12,635 bases of DNA from a bacterium (GCA_005239605.1 SBBS01000039.1:1-12635); one strand, 5' to 3'; shown: positions 1-6,477, counted from the stretch's first letter. Translations and numbers: made by a program. Notes: generated from the letters alone by a model not told the origin.

Positions 1-83
1 CTGCTGGCGCTTCAAAATTTTCACCGGCGCCCCATCTCATATTTCTGAAATTTCACTCTAAAATTTATTAAGGGACAGGTCTA
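1..83. repeat. Partial copy of MITE-like palindromic element (right end), cut by the window edge
   Basis: This stretch matches 4084-4166 without gaps and with three substitutions by eye (positions 6, 57 and 74). It ends in the same terminal inverted repeat, read inward from the other strand as TAGACCTGTCCCTTAAT. Only the right part is visible; the left part would lie before base 1. It sits about 40 bases beyond the stop codon of gyrA. No transposase gene is present in the window, so it looks like a non-autonomous repeat moved by a transposase encoded elsewhere. Confidence 0.8.
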
Positions 84-98
84 CTGACGGTGAGGAGA

Positions 99-120
99 CA
101 TTATCCGCCGCCGAATAATG
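99..120 (-). terminator. Hairpin just after gyrA, possible weak terminator
   Basis: On the minus strand CATTATTC pairs with GGATAATG (eight pairs, one of them G-U) around the loop GGCGGC, starting a few bases after the gyrA stop. It is not followed by a run of T, so it is not a textbook Rho-independent terminator. It may protect the 3' end of the mRNA or act together with the adjoining palindromic element. Confidence 0.35.
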
Positions 121-125
121 GCAGA

Positions 126-3100
126 TTATAATGTTGTTACCGAAGCGACTTTGTCGCTGGGTTCCAGTTTCATGATGCGCACCCCCTGCGTGGAGCGCCC
201 GAGCGAGGGAATGTTTTTTAATGGCGTGCGGATAACTTGCCCTTTGGTGGACACCACAATTAAATCTTCTTGGTCGGGGAGAATGATGCGGCTTGAGACA
301 ATCGCGCCGGTTTTTTGGGTTACATTCATTGTTTTGATGCCTGAGCCGCCGCGGTTTTGCGTTTTATATTCTTTTACTTTTGTTTTTTTGCCGTAGCCCA
401 TTTCCGCAACCACCAAGAGTTCCTCGCTGGCTGATGCTTTGGGGATAATATCTGCGCCCACTACGGTATCGTTTGCTTTGAGGCGTATGGCGCGCACTCC
501 GGAAGATGCCCGGCCCATGGGACGCACATCCTTTTCTTTAAAGCGAACACTCATGCCGCGGCGCGTGGCAATTATAATTTCTTCTCCCGAGGCAACAAGC
601 CGCACCCATCCCAGGCGGTCGTTTTTTTGCAGTTTTATGGCGATAATGCCGGAACGGCGCACATCCAGAAACTGTTTGGCGTCTGTTTTTTTGATAACGC
701 CTTGTTCGGTTATCATAGTAAGAAACAATTCCCCCTCTTTGTTTTTCTTTGGAACGGGGAGAATGGAAGTTACCTGTTCGGTGGAAGCAAGCGGCAAAAA
801 GTTTGCGATTGCTTTTCCTTTGGAAACACGTTTGCCTTCCGGCAGTTCATACGCGCGGATTTGATACGCTTTGCCGAGCGAGGTAAAGAATAGCAGTTCA
901 TCATGCGTATTTGCGCTTACAAACTGATCAACCACGTCTTCTTCTTTTGTCATGATGCCGATGGTGCCTTTGCCGCCTCTCCGCTGCATGCGGTATTCTT
1001 CGGGATTTACGCGCTTGATGTAGCCGCCTTTGGTGAGGATGACCGCTGATTCTTCTTCGGGCACCAAGTCTTCGGTTGAAATGGATTTCGCCGCTCCCGC
1101 GACAACTCGCGTTCGGCGTTCTTCCGGGTACAGTTTCTGCACTTCTTCCGTTTCTTTTACGATGATGTCGCGTATTTTTTTGGGACTTGCCAAAATGCTT
1201 TCCAATTCCGCGATGAGCGCCCTTTTTTCTTTAAGTTCGTCCTCCACTTTTTTGCGCTCAAGCCCCGCAAGGGTTTGCAGGCGCATTTCCAAAATGGCGG
1301 TCGCTTGAATCAAGGTAAGCCGAAATTTAGCAACCAGGTTTTTGTGCGCCGTTTCTTTGTCGGCGGACGCTTTTATTGTTTTTATTATCTCATCAATGTG
1401 GTCAAGCGCTTTTTTCAGCCCCTCCAGAATATGCGCGCGTTCCCGGGCTTTTTTGAGGTCGTAGCGAGTGCGGCGTTCAATTACCACATGGCGGTGCTTG
1501 ATAAATTCTTCCAGCAAATTTTTCAGCGACAGCACCTGCGGCTGGAGACCGTCCACCAGCGCAAGCATGTTTACATGAAACGCGCGTTCAAGGTCGGTGT
1601 GTTTGTATAAGCTGTTGAGAACTTTTTGGGGAAACGCCCCCGATTTTAAATCCACCGCAATGCGCATGCCGTCTTTATCGGACTCGTCGCGCAGATCCTT
1701 AATGCCTTCAATACGTTTTTCTTGCACCAGTTCCGCTATCTTTTCAATTAAAGTGGATTTATTCACTTGAAACGGAATGGATGAAATGATGATCTGAAAA
1801 TTGCCTTGTTTTGTTTCTATAATTTCCGCCTCGCCCCGCGTTATAATGCCGCCTTTGCCGGTTGCGAATGCCTGGTGGATGTCTTTTTTATTGTAAATAA
1901 TGCCGCCGGTGGGAAAGTCGGGGCCTTTTACAAATTCCATAAGGTCGTCGGTGGTTGCTTTCGGATTTTGCAGGAGATGGCGTATGGCCTGCGCCAGTTC
2001 GCCGAGATTGTGCGGCGGAATGTTTGTTGCCATGCCTACCGCAATGCCAAGAGAACCGTTAAGGAGCAACTGCGGCACGCGCGTGGGGAGCACCACCGGT
2101 TCGGAGCGCGAACCGTCGTAGTTGGGAACAAACGGCACGGTTTCTTTTTCAATGTCGGCGAGCATGAGTTCCGCCATGCGCGCCATGCGGCATTCGGTGT
2201 TGTGGTTGATAAAGCCGTTGCCCACAAATGAATGACACTCACTGTCTACTTTTAGAGAGTAAACCGTTTGAATGCCCGCGTCTTCAATTTTTGAGATAGG
2301 ATCGAACAGATAATTTGTAGAGAGGAGCTGTGAAATAAGAAGATGAATATCTGTTTTACATAGGGGGGTAACAGCTTTCAAAACTTGCGTTCCCCGTGTT
2401 CTTAAATTAGGGCACCGATCAAAGTTTTGTTTAAAAACAAACTCTCGTGAGCGCCCGGGGGCTTCGTTATCTATATTTCCACGGATAAGTTCGCTCAAAA
2501 ATGGTATAAAATCGGTGGATGAATATTGTTTTTTGTATTTGGCGGCAGCGGCTTCTAAAGCAGCCTTTTTTCTTGCGGAAAAGAAATTTATTTCTTTTTG
2601 AAACAAGAGATAATTTTCAAGTCCCCGGATGTAAAGCTTATATGTGTTTCTATATGCGTCAAATCGTTTTGTGCCGGCAATGCCGAAACGCAAAAAAAGC
2701 ACATGCAGCTGGTGGATTAATTCTTCACTTGTGGAAATAGCGCTTAACTCGGTAAATTTTTTCCCGCTGGAGCTGATGCTTCCATCACCTTCAAAATAGG
2801 CGCGCAAAAACACGGCAACGATTTTTTTGGGAGAATTGAATATGGTATGCGGAACGGTTTTGTGCTTTGCGGTAACGGGCGCAAGGCCTATGTTTCGCAG
2901 GAATTCAACAACATGTCTTGCGTGGATTTCAAATGCGCGATAGGGTTTTTTCCCATAAGAACTCGCGTTTCTCTTAAAACTATGCAATCGGCAGTCAGGG
3001 AACGTTCGTTTCCATGATTCTTCAAAGGCGCGCAAAAATTCTTCATCGCTGTTGCAGAACTCAATTTCATTTTTTTGCACTGTTCCTTCGGAAATAATAG

Positions 3101-3956
3101 AGCCGAGAATAAATGCCAGATCTTCCGTGAGTGTTTTTGGCAATATTTTTATTTCTCTCCGCGATCCAGCCGGCAGTACTGGATAGAACTTTTCCAAGGA
3201 TACGGGTTTCGCGGGCCATAAAATATGGGATGTTCTGTCTATAACCGCCACATCTCCGATTGCGACTTGGCTGAGCAGTTTCCAATGGAATTCAGGCCAA
3301 TTGGCAGCAGGATTCACCCGCCATGTAAGTATCGGGTGGTTACGCGATCCGGTAACGGAAAAACCGCGCGCGGTAGTAATGGAAAGAGTGGGGTGGGCGC
3401 CGCTATCAAACCATTTTACCGCTTTTTGCGCGGCGCGATTTTTTGAAAGGACCTGTATGCGTATATCTTGGTTATTTGATTTTGTCTTAGCAATGCTTTT
3501 GATTGGCACAAGCCCGTTGTTGGTCGGGATAAGTGTGTTACCAGCAACGCAATAACGCATCGCAGCCGCGCTGTCGCCGTCAACGCTGCCCCAATTACCC
3601 TGACCCTCCACCAACGGGTATCGCAAAGAAAAATTTTGCGCCATGCGTACTAGCGAGTCATACACGGCGGTGTCGCCATGCGGATGGTAGCCTCCCAAAA
3701 CGGCGCCCACCACATTAGCCGATTTTTTTAATTTTGCCGAGCGCCCAAGTCCCAATTCGTGCATCACATACAACACGCGGCGATGCACGGGTTTTAAGCC
3801 ATCGCGGGCATCAGGAAGGGCCCGCGCCACGATTACCGACATGGCGTAGTCTAGGTATGATTCCTTCATTTCCTGGGTTATTTCCCGGTCGCTTGCCTGC
3901 GGCGGCGTCAAACGCGCCTCGTCGTCTGGTTCTTTGTGTTCTTTTTTATTGGCCAT
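126..3956 (-). CDS. gyrA: DNA gyrase subunit A containing an intein
   Basis: GyrA is the breaking-and-rejoining subunit of DNA gyrase, which with GyrB introduces negative supercoils using ATP. The 1276-residue reading frame is an 825-residue GyrA host interrupted by a 451-residue intein (residues 136-586). The N-terminal extein carries the usual start of the breakage domain (SYLDYAMSVIVARALPD near 33-49, GLKPVHRRVLY near 53-63) and ends in AAAMRY, where Tyr135 is the DNA-linking tyrosine. The C-extein resumes with TECRMARMAE. The GyrA box QRRGGKG at 991-997 marks the DNA-wrapping C-terminal domain and favours GyrA over ParC. Without the intein the length is normal for the family. The start ATG at 3956 has no visible Shine-Dalgarno. 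Only 47 bases separate it from a palindromic repeat copy. Activity requires protein splicing. Confidence 0.97.
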   Translation of the reverse strand: MANKKEHKEPDDEARLTPPQASDREITQEMKESYLDYAMSVIVARALPDARDGLKPVHRRVLYVMHELGLGRSAKLKKSANVVGAVLGGYHPHGDTAVYDSLVRMAQNFSLRYPLVEGQGNWGSVDGDSAAAMRYCVAGNTLIPTNNGLVPIKSIAKTKSNNQDIRIQVLSKNRAAQKAVKWFDSGAHPTLSITTARGFSVTGSRNHPILTWRVNPAANWPEFHWKLLSQVAIGDVAVIDRTSHILWPAKPVSLEKFYPVLPAGSRREIKILPKTLTEDLAFILGSIISEGTVQKNEIEFCNSDEEFLRAFEESWKRTFPDCRLHSFKRNASSYGKKPYRAFEIHARHVVEFLRNIGLAPVTAKHKTVPHTIFNSPKKIVAVFLRAYFEGDGSISSSGKKFTELSAISTSEELIHQLHVLFLRFGIAGTKRFDAYRNTYKLYIRGLENYLLFQKEINFFSARKKAALEAAAAKYKKQYSSTDFIPFLSELIRGNIDNEAPGRSREFVFKQNFDRCPNLRTRGTQVLKAVTPLCKTDIHLLISQLLSTNYLFDPISKIEDAGIQTVYSLKVDSECHSFVGNGFINHNTECRMARMAELMLADIEKETVPFVPNYDGSRSEPVVLPTRVPQLLLNGSLGIAVGMATNIPPHNLGELAQAIRHLLQNPKATTDDLMEFVKGPDFPTGGIIYNKKDIHQAFATGKGGIITRGEAEIIETKQGNFQIIISSIPFQVNKSTLIEKIAELVQEKRIEGIKDLRDESDKDGMRIAVDLKSGAFPQKVLNSLYKHTDLERAFHVNMLALVDGLQPQVLSLKNLLEEFIKHRHVVIERRTRYDLKKARERAHILEGLKKALDHIDEIIKTIKASADKETAHKNLVAKFRLTLIQATAILEMRLQTLAGLERKKVEDELKEKRALIAELESILASPKKIRDIIVKETEEVQKLYPEERRTRVVAGAAKSISTEDLVPEEESAVILTKGGYIKRVNPEEYRMQRRGGKGTIGIMTKEEDVVDQFVSANTHDELLFFTSLGKAYQIRAYELPEGKRVSKGKAIANFLPLASTEQVTSILPVPKKNKEGELFLTMITEQGVIKKTDAKQFLDVRRSGIIAIKLQKNDRLGWVRLVASGEEIIIATRRGMSVRFKEKDVRPMGRASSGVRAIRLKANDTVVGADIIPKASASEELLVVAEMGYGKKTKVKEYKTQNRGGSGIKTMNVTQKTGAIVSSRIILPDQEDLIVVSTKGQVIRTPLKNIPSLGRSTQGVRIMKLEPSDKVASVTTL
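2199..3551 (-). mobile_element. GyrA intein with LAGLIDADG (DOD) homing endonuclease, inserted after the catalytic Tyr
   Basis: The intein is residues 136-586 of the GyrA precursor. It begins with Cys136 (CVAGNTLIP, block A) and ends with His-Asn (NGFINHN, block G); Thr587 is the +1 nucleophile. Block B is VTGSRNHPIL with His206; the usual Thr of TxxH is Ser here. The segment WKLLSQVAIGDVAVIDR and the C-terminal VYSLKVDSECHSFVGNGF closely resemble what I recall of the Mycobacterium xenopi GyrA intein, which sits at the same Tyr/Thr site. The middle carries two endonuclease motifs, ILGSIISEG (catalytic Glu290) and LRAYFEGDG (catalytic Asp391), both with acidic residues intact. Splicing and homing functions therefore both look intact, so this is probably a mobile intein rather than a decayed one. 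Confidence 0.96.
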
Positions 3957-4003
3957 TTGTGTTTTAAAATACTTTCTTAAAACTGCGCTTGTATACCTTC
4001 TAT

Positions 4004-4166
4004 TAGACCTGTCCCTTAATAAATTTTCGGCTAAAAATTCCCGAAATCTGGCCGGTGCTTGGTGAAAATTTCTTGCGTTAGCCCTGCTCGCGCTTCAAAA
4101 TTTTCACCGGCGCCCCATCTCATATTTCTGAAATTTCACGCTAAAATTTATTAAGGAACAGGTCTA
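4004..4166. repeat. Complete 163-bp MITE-like palindromic element
   Basis: The terminal inverted repeats are 24 bp (4004-4027 and 4143-4166) with one mismatch, beginning TAGACCTGTCCCTTAAT. Inside them the arms remain partly complementary (for example GGTGAAAATTT near 4060 against AAATTTTCACC near 4098), so the whole unit could fold as a long imperfect hairpin. It carries no reading frame of its own. The outermost TA at each end could be a TA target duplication or part of the element; the other copies do not settle this. It lies between the start of gyrA and the 3' end of the small membrane protein gene, whose stop codon is inside it. Confidence 0.85.
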
Positions 4167-4395
4167 TTGTTTCCGTGAACGTGTTCTTGAGCACATCAAA
4201 AGGAGACGCCGCTGTTTCTATTTGCGCTTTCATGTTTGACGCGTCAAACATATTTAAATCTATGCGGCGGCCGGCAATCATGAGCCACGATGCAATAACA
4301 GCAATCATGCAAACGGTTACGGAGATAAAGAGGATCTTTCGGCGAACATGCCGCGGTTTTTGCTGTAAGTTTTGTATGGAGTTTATGAAGTCCAT
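4141..4395 (-). CDS. Small single-pass membrane protein, C-terminus supplied by a repeat element
   Basis: This 84-residue protein has a basic N-terminus (QQKPRHVRRK, residues 11-20), one strong membrane helix (ILFISVTVCMIAVIASWLMI, residues 21-40) and a short polar tail with ASPFDVLKNTFTET. The positive residues before the helix suggest the N-terminus stays in the cytoplasm. I associate this layout (KP.HVRR, helix, SPF..LK..F) with small uncharacterised proteins of Parcubacteria-like genomes, but the function is unknown. The last seven residues (DLFLNKF) and the TAG stop are encoded by the terminal repeat of the 4004-4166 element, so the native C-terminus has been altered or slightly extended. 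It is co-directional with gyrA. An upstream TATTAT box lies so close to the ATG that the mRNA could be leaderless. Confidence 0.65.
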   Translation of the reverse strand: MDFINSIQNLQQKPRHVRRKILFISVTVCMIAVIASWLMIAGRRIDLNMFDASNMKAQIETAASPFDVLKNTFTETIDLFLNKF

Positions 4396-4402
4396 TACTT
4401 AT

Positions 4403-4408
4403 ATAATA
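4403..4408 (-). promoter_or_regulatory. Possible -10 box for the small membrane protein gene
   Basis: On the minus strand the hexamer TATTAT (five of six matches to TATAAT) ends seven bases before the ATG at 4395. No convincing -35 hexamer is visible at normal distance. If used, the transcript would start at or very near the ATG. It stands back to back with the plus-strand promoter candidate at 4435-4463. Confidence 0.3.
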
Positions 4409-4434
4409 CAGCAAAAAGCGGCATAAAAACAGTC

Positions 4435-4463
4435 TTGACAGCAGGTTTGCATTGTCGTATGTG
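4435..4463 (+). promoter_or_regulatory. Candidate sigma-70-type promoter for the carbonic-anhydrase-like gene
   Basis: A perfect TTGACA at 4435-4440 is followed after 17 bases by TATGTG at 4458-4463. The -35 is ideal; the -10 is weak (only TAT matches). It would give a leader of roughly 55-60 bases before the gene starting at 4528, which carries a strong Shine-Dalgarno. Confidence 0.4.
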
Positions 4464-4527
4464 CATAATAGCGGCGGCTTGCGTTTCCTTGCCGCATGTG
4501 TAAACTGATTGAAGGAGGAATTGCATC

Positions 4528-4929
4528 TTGCATATGAAACCAAACGAAACATTCGCAACGTGTCTTGATTGCGCTGATGGACGGACCAAGGAGCCGATTT
4601 TGGCATGGGCGCGTAAGAATATCGGGGTACAATGGGTTGATCTTCTTACGCGGGCCGGAATGGATGGGTCGCTGCTTTCAGGATTGCATCCCGTTATTGT
4701 AGAGGATTTGCGAAACCAGCTTGGCATATTGCTTGATAAACATCAATCAAAACATATTCTTGTTTCCGGACACTGCGAATGTGCGGGAAATCCTGTGTCA
4801 AAAGAGATGCATCGGGTGTGTATCAGACAAGTTTGCCAAATGCTGCGCTCGTGGAATTTGCCGGAAGGAGTGGAGGTAATCGGTCTTTTGGTGAATGAGG
4901 CGTGGGAGGTGGAACGAATCACATATTAA
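4528..4929 (+). CDS. Putative beta-carbonic-anhydrase-like zinc protein
   Basis: This 133-residue soluble protein carries the two metal-site signatures of the beta-carbonic anhydrase fold: C-x-D-x-R as Cys15-Ala-Asp17-Gly-Arg19, and H-x-x-C as His82-Cys-Glu-Cys85 in the context VSGHCECAGNP. In beta-carbonic anhydrases these Cys, His and Cys bind zinc and the Asp/Arg pair gates the fourth ligand; the enzyme interconverts CO2 and bicarbonate. The protein is much shorter than typical members (about 200 residues), so it is a minimal or divergent version and activity is uncertain. The TTG at 4528 is chosen because AGGAGG at 4513-4518 stands nine bases before it; the alternative ATG at 4534 would be 15 bases away. 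A terminator follows at 4971. The next gene is a carbamoyltransferase, whose substrate carbamoyl phosphate derives from bicarbonate, a suggestive but unproven link. Confidence 0.7.
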   Translation: MHMKPNETFATCLDCADGRTKEPILAWARKNIGVQWVDLLTRAGMDGSLLSGLHPVIVEDLRNQLGILLDKHQSKHILVSGHCECAGNPVSKEMHRVCIRQVCQMLRSWNLPEGVEVIGLLVNEAWEVERITY

Positions 4930-4970
4930 TTTTGTTGAGTTTTAGGTTTCAAGATTCAGATTCCCTATAG

Positions 4971-4993
4971 GAGCCTTGCAAGGGCTCTTTTTG
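4971..4993 (+). terminator. Rho-independent terminator between the carbonic-anhydrase-like gene and pyrB
   Basis: GAGCCTT pairs with AAGGGCTC, with one bulge and a very short loop, followed directly by TTTTTG. It lies 42 bases after the upstream stop and about 50 bases before the pyrB-like start. It could end the upstream transcript or act as an attenuator in the leader of the downstream gene; no leader peptide is evident. Confidence 0.65.
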
Positions 4994-5028
4994 TTTGGTA
5001 GGGTTCTTAGGATTATGTACTTTGAATT

Positions 5029-5034
5029 AGGAGG
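5029..5034 (+). promoter_or_regulatory. Shine-Dalgarno deciding the pyrB start
   Basis: A perfect AGGAGG stands seven bases before the ATG at 5042 and selects it over the in-frame ATG codons at 4976 and 5015. Several other genes in the window lack such a site. Confidence 0.75.
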
Positions 5035-5041
5035 TTACGTA

Positions 5042-6088
5042 ATGGAAACAGAAACCTTTCTTTATAAAGAGCGGCACCTGCCCGATTTGAGCTGTGCTAC
5101 AAGAGAAACATTGCGAGTTTTTTTTTACGCTGTGAAGGGCATAAGAGAAAAATATAGAAATAGACATAGCGGCCATGATGGGTGGTGGTATTACAGTACG
5201 GCATTGAAGAAGCTGGATGATCCCATAAAAGCGTTTGAATTTTTTTACCAGCCGAGCACGCGCACTTTTTTTACGACAAAAGAGGCGATAGAACAGTTGG
5301 GGGGGCGTGTTGATGGTGTTACAAACCCCGCATTTTCATCGGTTGCCAAAGGCGAGTCGTTAAAGGCAACTATCCGCACGCTTGCCCGTATTGGTTATAA
5401 AATATTCGTGATTCGGTATAGCGGCAAAGAAAAAAACATTACGCGCCAGCTGGCGGATATGTGCGAAGAGGAAGGATTATCGGTTTGCGTGGTGAACGGC
5501 GGAGAAAATAATACGCATCATCCCATGCAGGCGTTGTGTGATGGGTATACGGTATTTGAAGCAAAGGAACAAGATTTTCTTGCGGGAAATCTTACATATG
5601 CCATGGTGGGGGATTTGTCGGACAGCCGAACAATTCATGATATGTTAGGTGTGATTTCGCGTTTTGGCGCGATAAAAATTTACGGGGTGGGCGGCCGGTT
5701 TAATAATCCGCCTGAATGGGTTTTGTCCATGTTTCGCGAACGCGGCGTGACATACGAAAAAACAAGCGATTTATTATCTATCGCGAAAGAAGTGGATGTT
5801 TGGTATTTCACGCGGTATCAACAGGAGTACAAATGGTGGGGATGGGTGCTTAAGAAATTGAAAATTCTGCGGCTTGTTGAAAAATGTTGGTACGCGCGGT
5901 GGTACGGTGTTTCAGACAGATTGCTTTTTGTGTCAAAAAGTAATTGTATTTTCCTTCACCCGTTACCTCATGGCCATGAATATCCGGAAGATATCCATGT
6001 GCGAGATGATCGGTTCTTGCATTATGATCCCATGATTGAAAACAGTTTGCTAACAAAAATGGCCCTTTTTAAAATACTGCCTATATAA
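5042..6088 (+). CDS. pyrB: Aspartate/ornithine carbamoyltransferase family protein, aspartate-type (PyrB-like)
   Basis: This 348-residue enzyme belongs to the family that transfers the carbamoyl group of carbamoyl phosphate to an amino group; the aspartate version makes N-carbamoyl-aspartate in pyrimidine synthesis. The carbamoyl-phosphate loop STRT is at 72-75, SSVAKGES (Lys103) at 99-106, an Arg at 125, HPMQ (His160, Gln163) at 160-163, the aspartate-type GDLSDSRT (Arg196) at 190-197, TRYQ (Arg258, Gln260) at 257-260 and HPLP at 306-309. The main catalytic and substrate residues known from E. coli PyrB all have counterparts. It is about 40 residues longer than usual, with an aromatic/basic insertion between TRYQ and HPLP (about 262-292) and a longer N-terminus; HPLP is followed by His, not Arg. 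The start at 5042 follows AGGAGG at seven bases; an in-frame ATG at 4976 lies in the upstream terminator. No regulatory-chain gene is nearby, so the acceptor is not certain. Confidence 0.85.
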   Translation: METETFLYKERHLPDLSCATRETLRVFFYAVKGIREKYRNRHSGHDGWWYYSTALKKLDDPIKAFEFFYQPSTRTFFTTKEAIEQLGGRVDGVTNPAFSSVAKGESLKATIRTLARIGYKIFVIRYSGKEKNITRQLADMCEEEGLSVCVVNGGENNTHHPMQALCDGYTVFEAKEQDFLAGNLTYAMVGDLSDSRTIHDMLGVISRFGAIKIYGVGGRFNNPPEWVLSMFRERGVTYEKTSDLLSIAKEVDVWYFTRYQQEYKWWGWVLKKLKILRLVEKCWYARWYGVSDRLLFVSKSNCIFLHPLPHGHEYPEDIHVRDDRFLHYDPMIENSLLTKMALFKILPI

Positions 6089-6095
6089 AGAAAAT

Positions 6096-6130
6096 AGCCC
6101 GGGAATCCATGAAATATCCGGGCTTTTTAT
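6096..6130 (+). terminator. Rho-independent terminator after pyrB
   Basis: AGCCCGG (6096-6102) pairs with CCGGGCT (6118-6124) in seven perfect pairs around a 15-base loop, followed by TTTTTATTTT. It begins eight bases after the stop codon of the carbamoyltransferase gene. Confidence 0.85.
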
Positions 6131-6170
6131 TTTCTCAAAAATATGATATGGTATCCCAGTAAGAAAAAGC

Positions 6171-6221
6171 AGACCTGTCCCTTAATAAATTTCACTCTAA
6201 AATTTATTAAGGGACAAGTCT
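6171..6221. repeat. 51-bp internally deleted copy of the MITE-like element
   Basis: The left 22 bases match the left end of the 4004-4166 element (AGACCTGTCCCTTAAT...) and run directly into the right end as seen at 50-82 (CACTCTAAAATTTATTAAGG...), with one substitution (GACAAGTCT for GACAGGTCT). The result is a near-perfect hairpin with a loop of a few bases. The junction falls at AAATTT, a hexamer present at both break sites in the full copies, so a microhomology deletion explains it. It ends only seven bases before tRNA-His. Confidence 0.85.
6198..6203 (+). promoter_or_regulatory. Possible -10 box for tRNA-His inside the repeat element
   Basis: TAAAAT (five of six matches to TATAAT) lies about 26 bases before the tRNA, with CTGTCC, a weak -35, 17 bases upstream. 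Because the repeat occupies the bases just before the tRNA, any close promoter must lie in or beyond it. The evidence is weak and rests on position. Confidence 0.25.
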
Positions 6222-6228
6222 AGTAAAT

Positions 6229-6300
6229 GGTGCCCGTAGTTTAGTGGTAAAACTCCAGTTTGTGGAACTGGTATCGAGAGTTCAATTCTCTCCGGGCACC
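6229..6300 (+). tRNA. tRNA-His (anticodon GTG)
   Basis: A complete cloverleaf is visible. The acceptor stem GGTGCCCG pairs with CGGGCACC, including the extra G(-1):C73 pair that is the hallmark of tRNA-His. The D arm is GTTT-AGTGGTA-AAAC, the anticodon arm CCAGT-TTGTGGA-ACTGG with anticodon GTG, and the T arm GAGAG-TTCAATT-CTCTC. The 3' CCA is not encoded (CCT follows), so it must be added by a nucleotidyltransferase. Everything downstream to the window end is a restriction-type gene cluster, and tRNA 3' ends are common integration sites, but no second copy of the tRNA end is visible here. Confidence 0.95.
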
Positions 6301-6455
6301 CCTGAAGTTCGTTATTATAACTTGTGGTTGTGTCTTGCTCGATGCGATCATCGGCGCAATGGCCCCTGCCTTTATTGGCTGGGGCTTTTGCGTTTTGAGG
6401 AGAGCGTGGTTATCCGCGATCACAATCTGCACTCGCTCAAATAAATTACATCCTT
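6301..6455. other. Unassigned stretch between tRNA-His and the glycosylase-like gene
   Basis: No gene can be supported here. The plus strand has no stop in the frame of the following gene, and a 63-codon frame exists on the minus strand, but neither translation shows a recognisable domain and both run into the tRNA. It may be the eroded 5' part of the glycosylase-like gene or the scar of an insertion or integration beside the tRNA. Confidence 0.4.
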
Positions 6456-6477
6456 ACCCCGCGGCTTGCCGCAGGGT
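6456..6477. repeat. REP-like GC-rich hairpin
   Basis: ACCCCGCGGC pairs with GCCGCAGGGT with a single C-A mismatch around a TT centre. The GC-rich, nearly perfect palindrome with a CTTG core stands out from AT-rich surroundings and resembles intergenic palindromic repeats found dispersed in bacterial genomes. It lies exactly where the recognisable part of the next reading frame begins. Confidence 0.6.

Noticed and set aside
118..3967. Plus-strand reading frames up to 141 codons opposite gyrA
   Set aside because: They lie antisense to the well-supported gyrA and intein, show no domain and have no ribosome sites; they follow from codon bias of the true gene.
1..4166. gyrA between two direct element copies as a composite transposon
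   Set aside because: The copies carry no transposase, the left one is cut by the window edge, and gyrA is essential; chance insertion on both sides is simpler.
4244..4727. Minus-strand frames of 77-120 codons overlapping the small membrane protein and the carbonic-anhydrase-like gene
   Set aside because: They overlap genes with motif support, and their translations look like random sequence.
4976..5041. N-terminal extension of the carbamoyltransferase from an ATG at 4976
   Set aside because: The ATG lies inside the terminator stem and lacks a ribosome site, while AGGAGG points to the ATG at 5042.
6260..6475. Upstream part of the 208-codon frame leading into the glycosylase-like gene
   Set aside because: It starts inside tRNA-His and its translation has no family resemblance, so it is treated as unassigned rather than coding.
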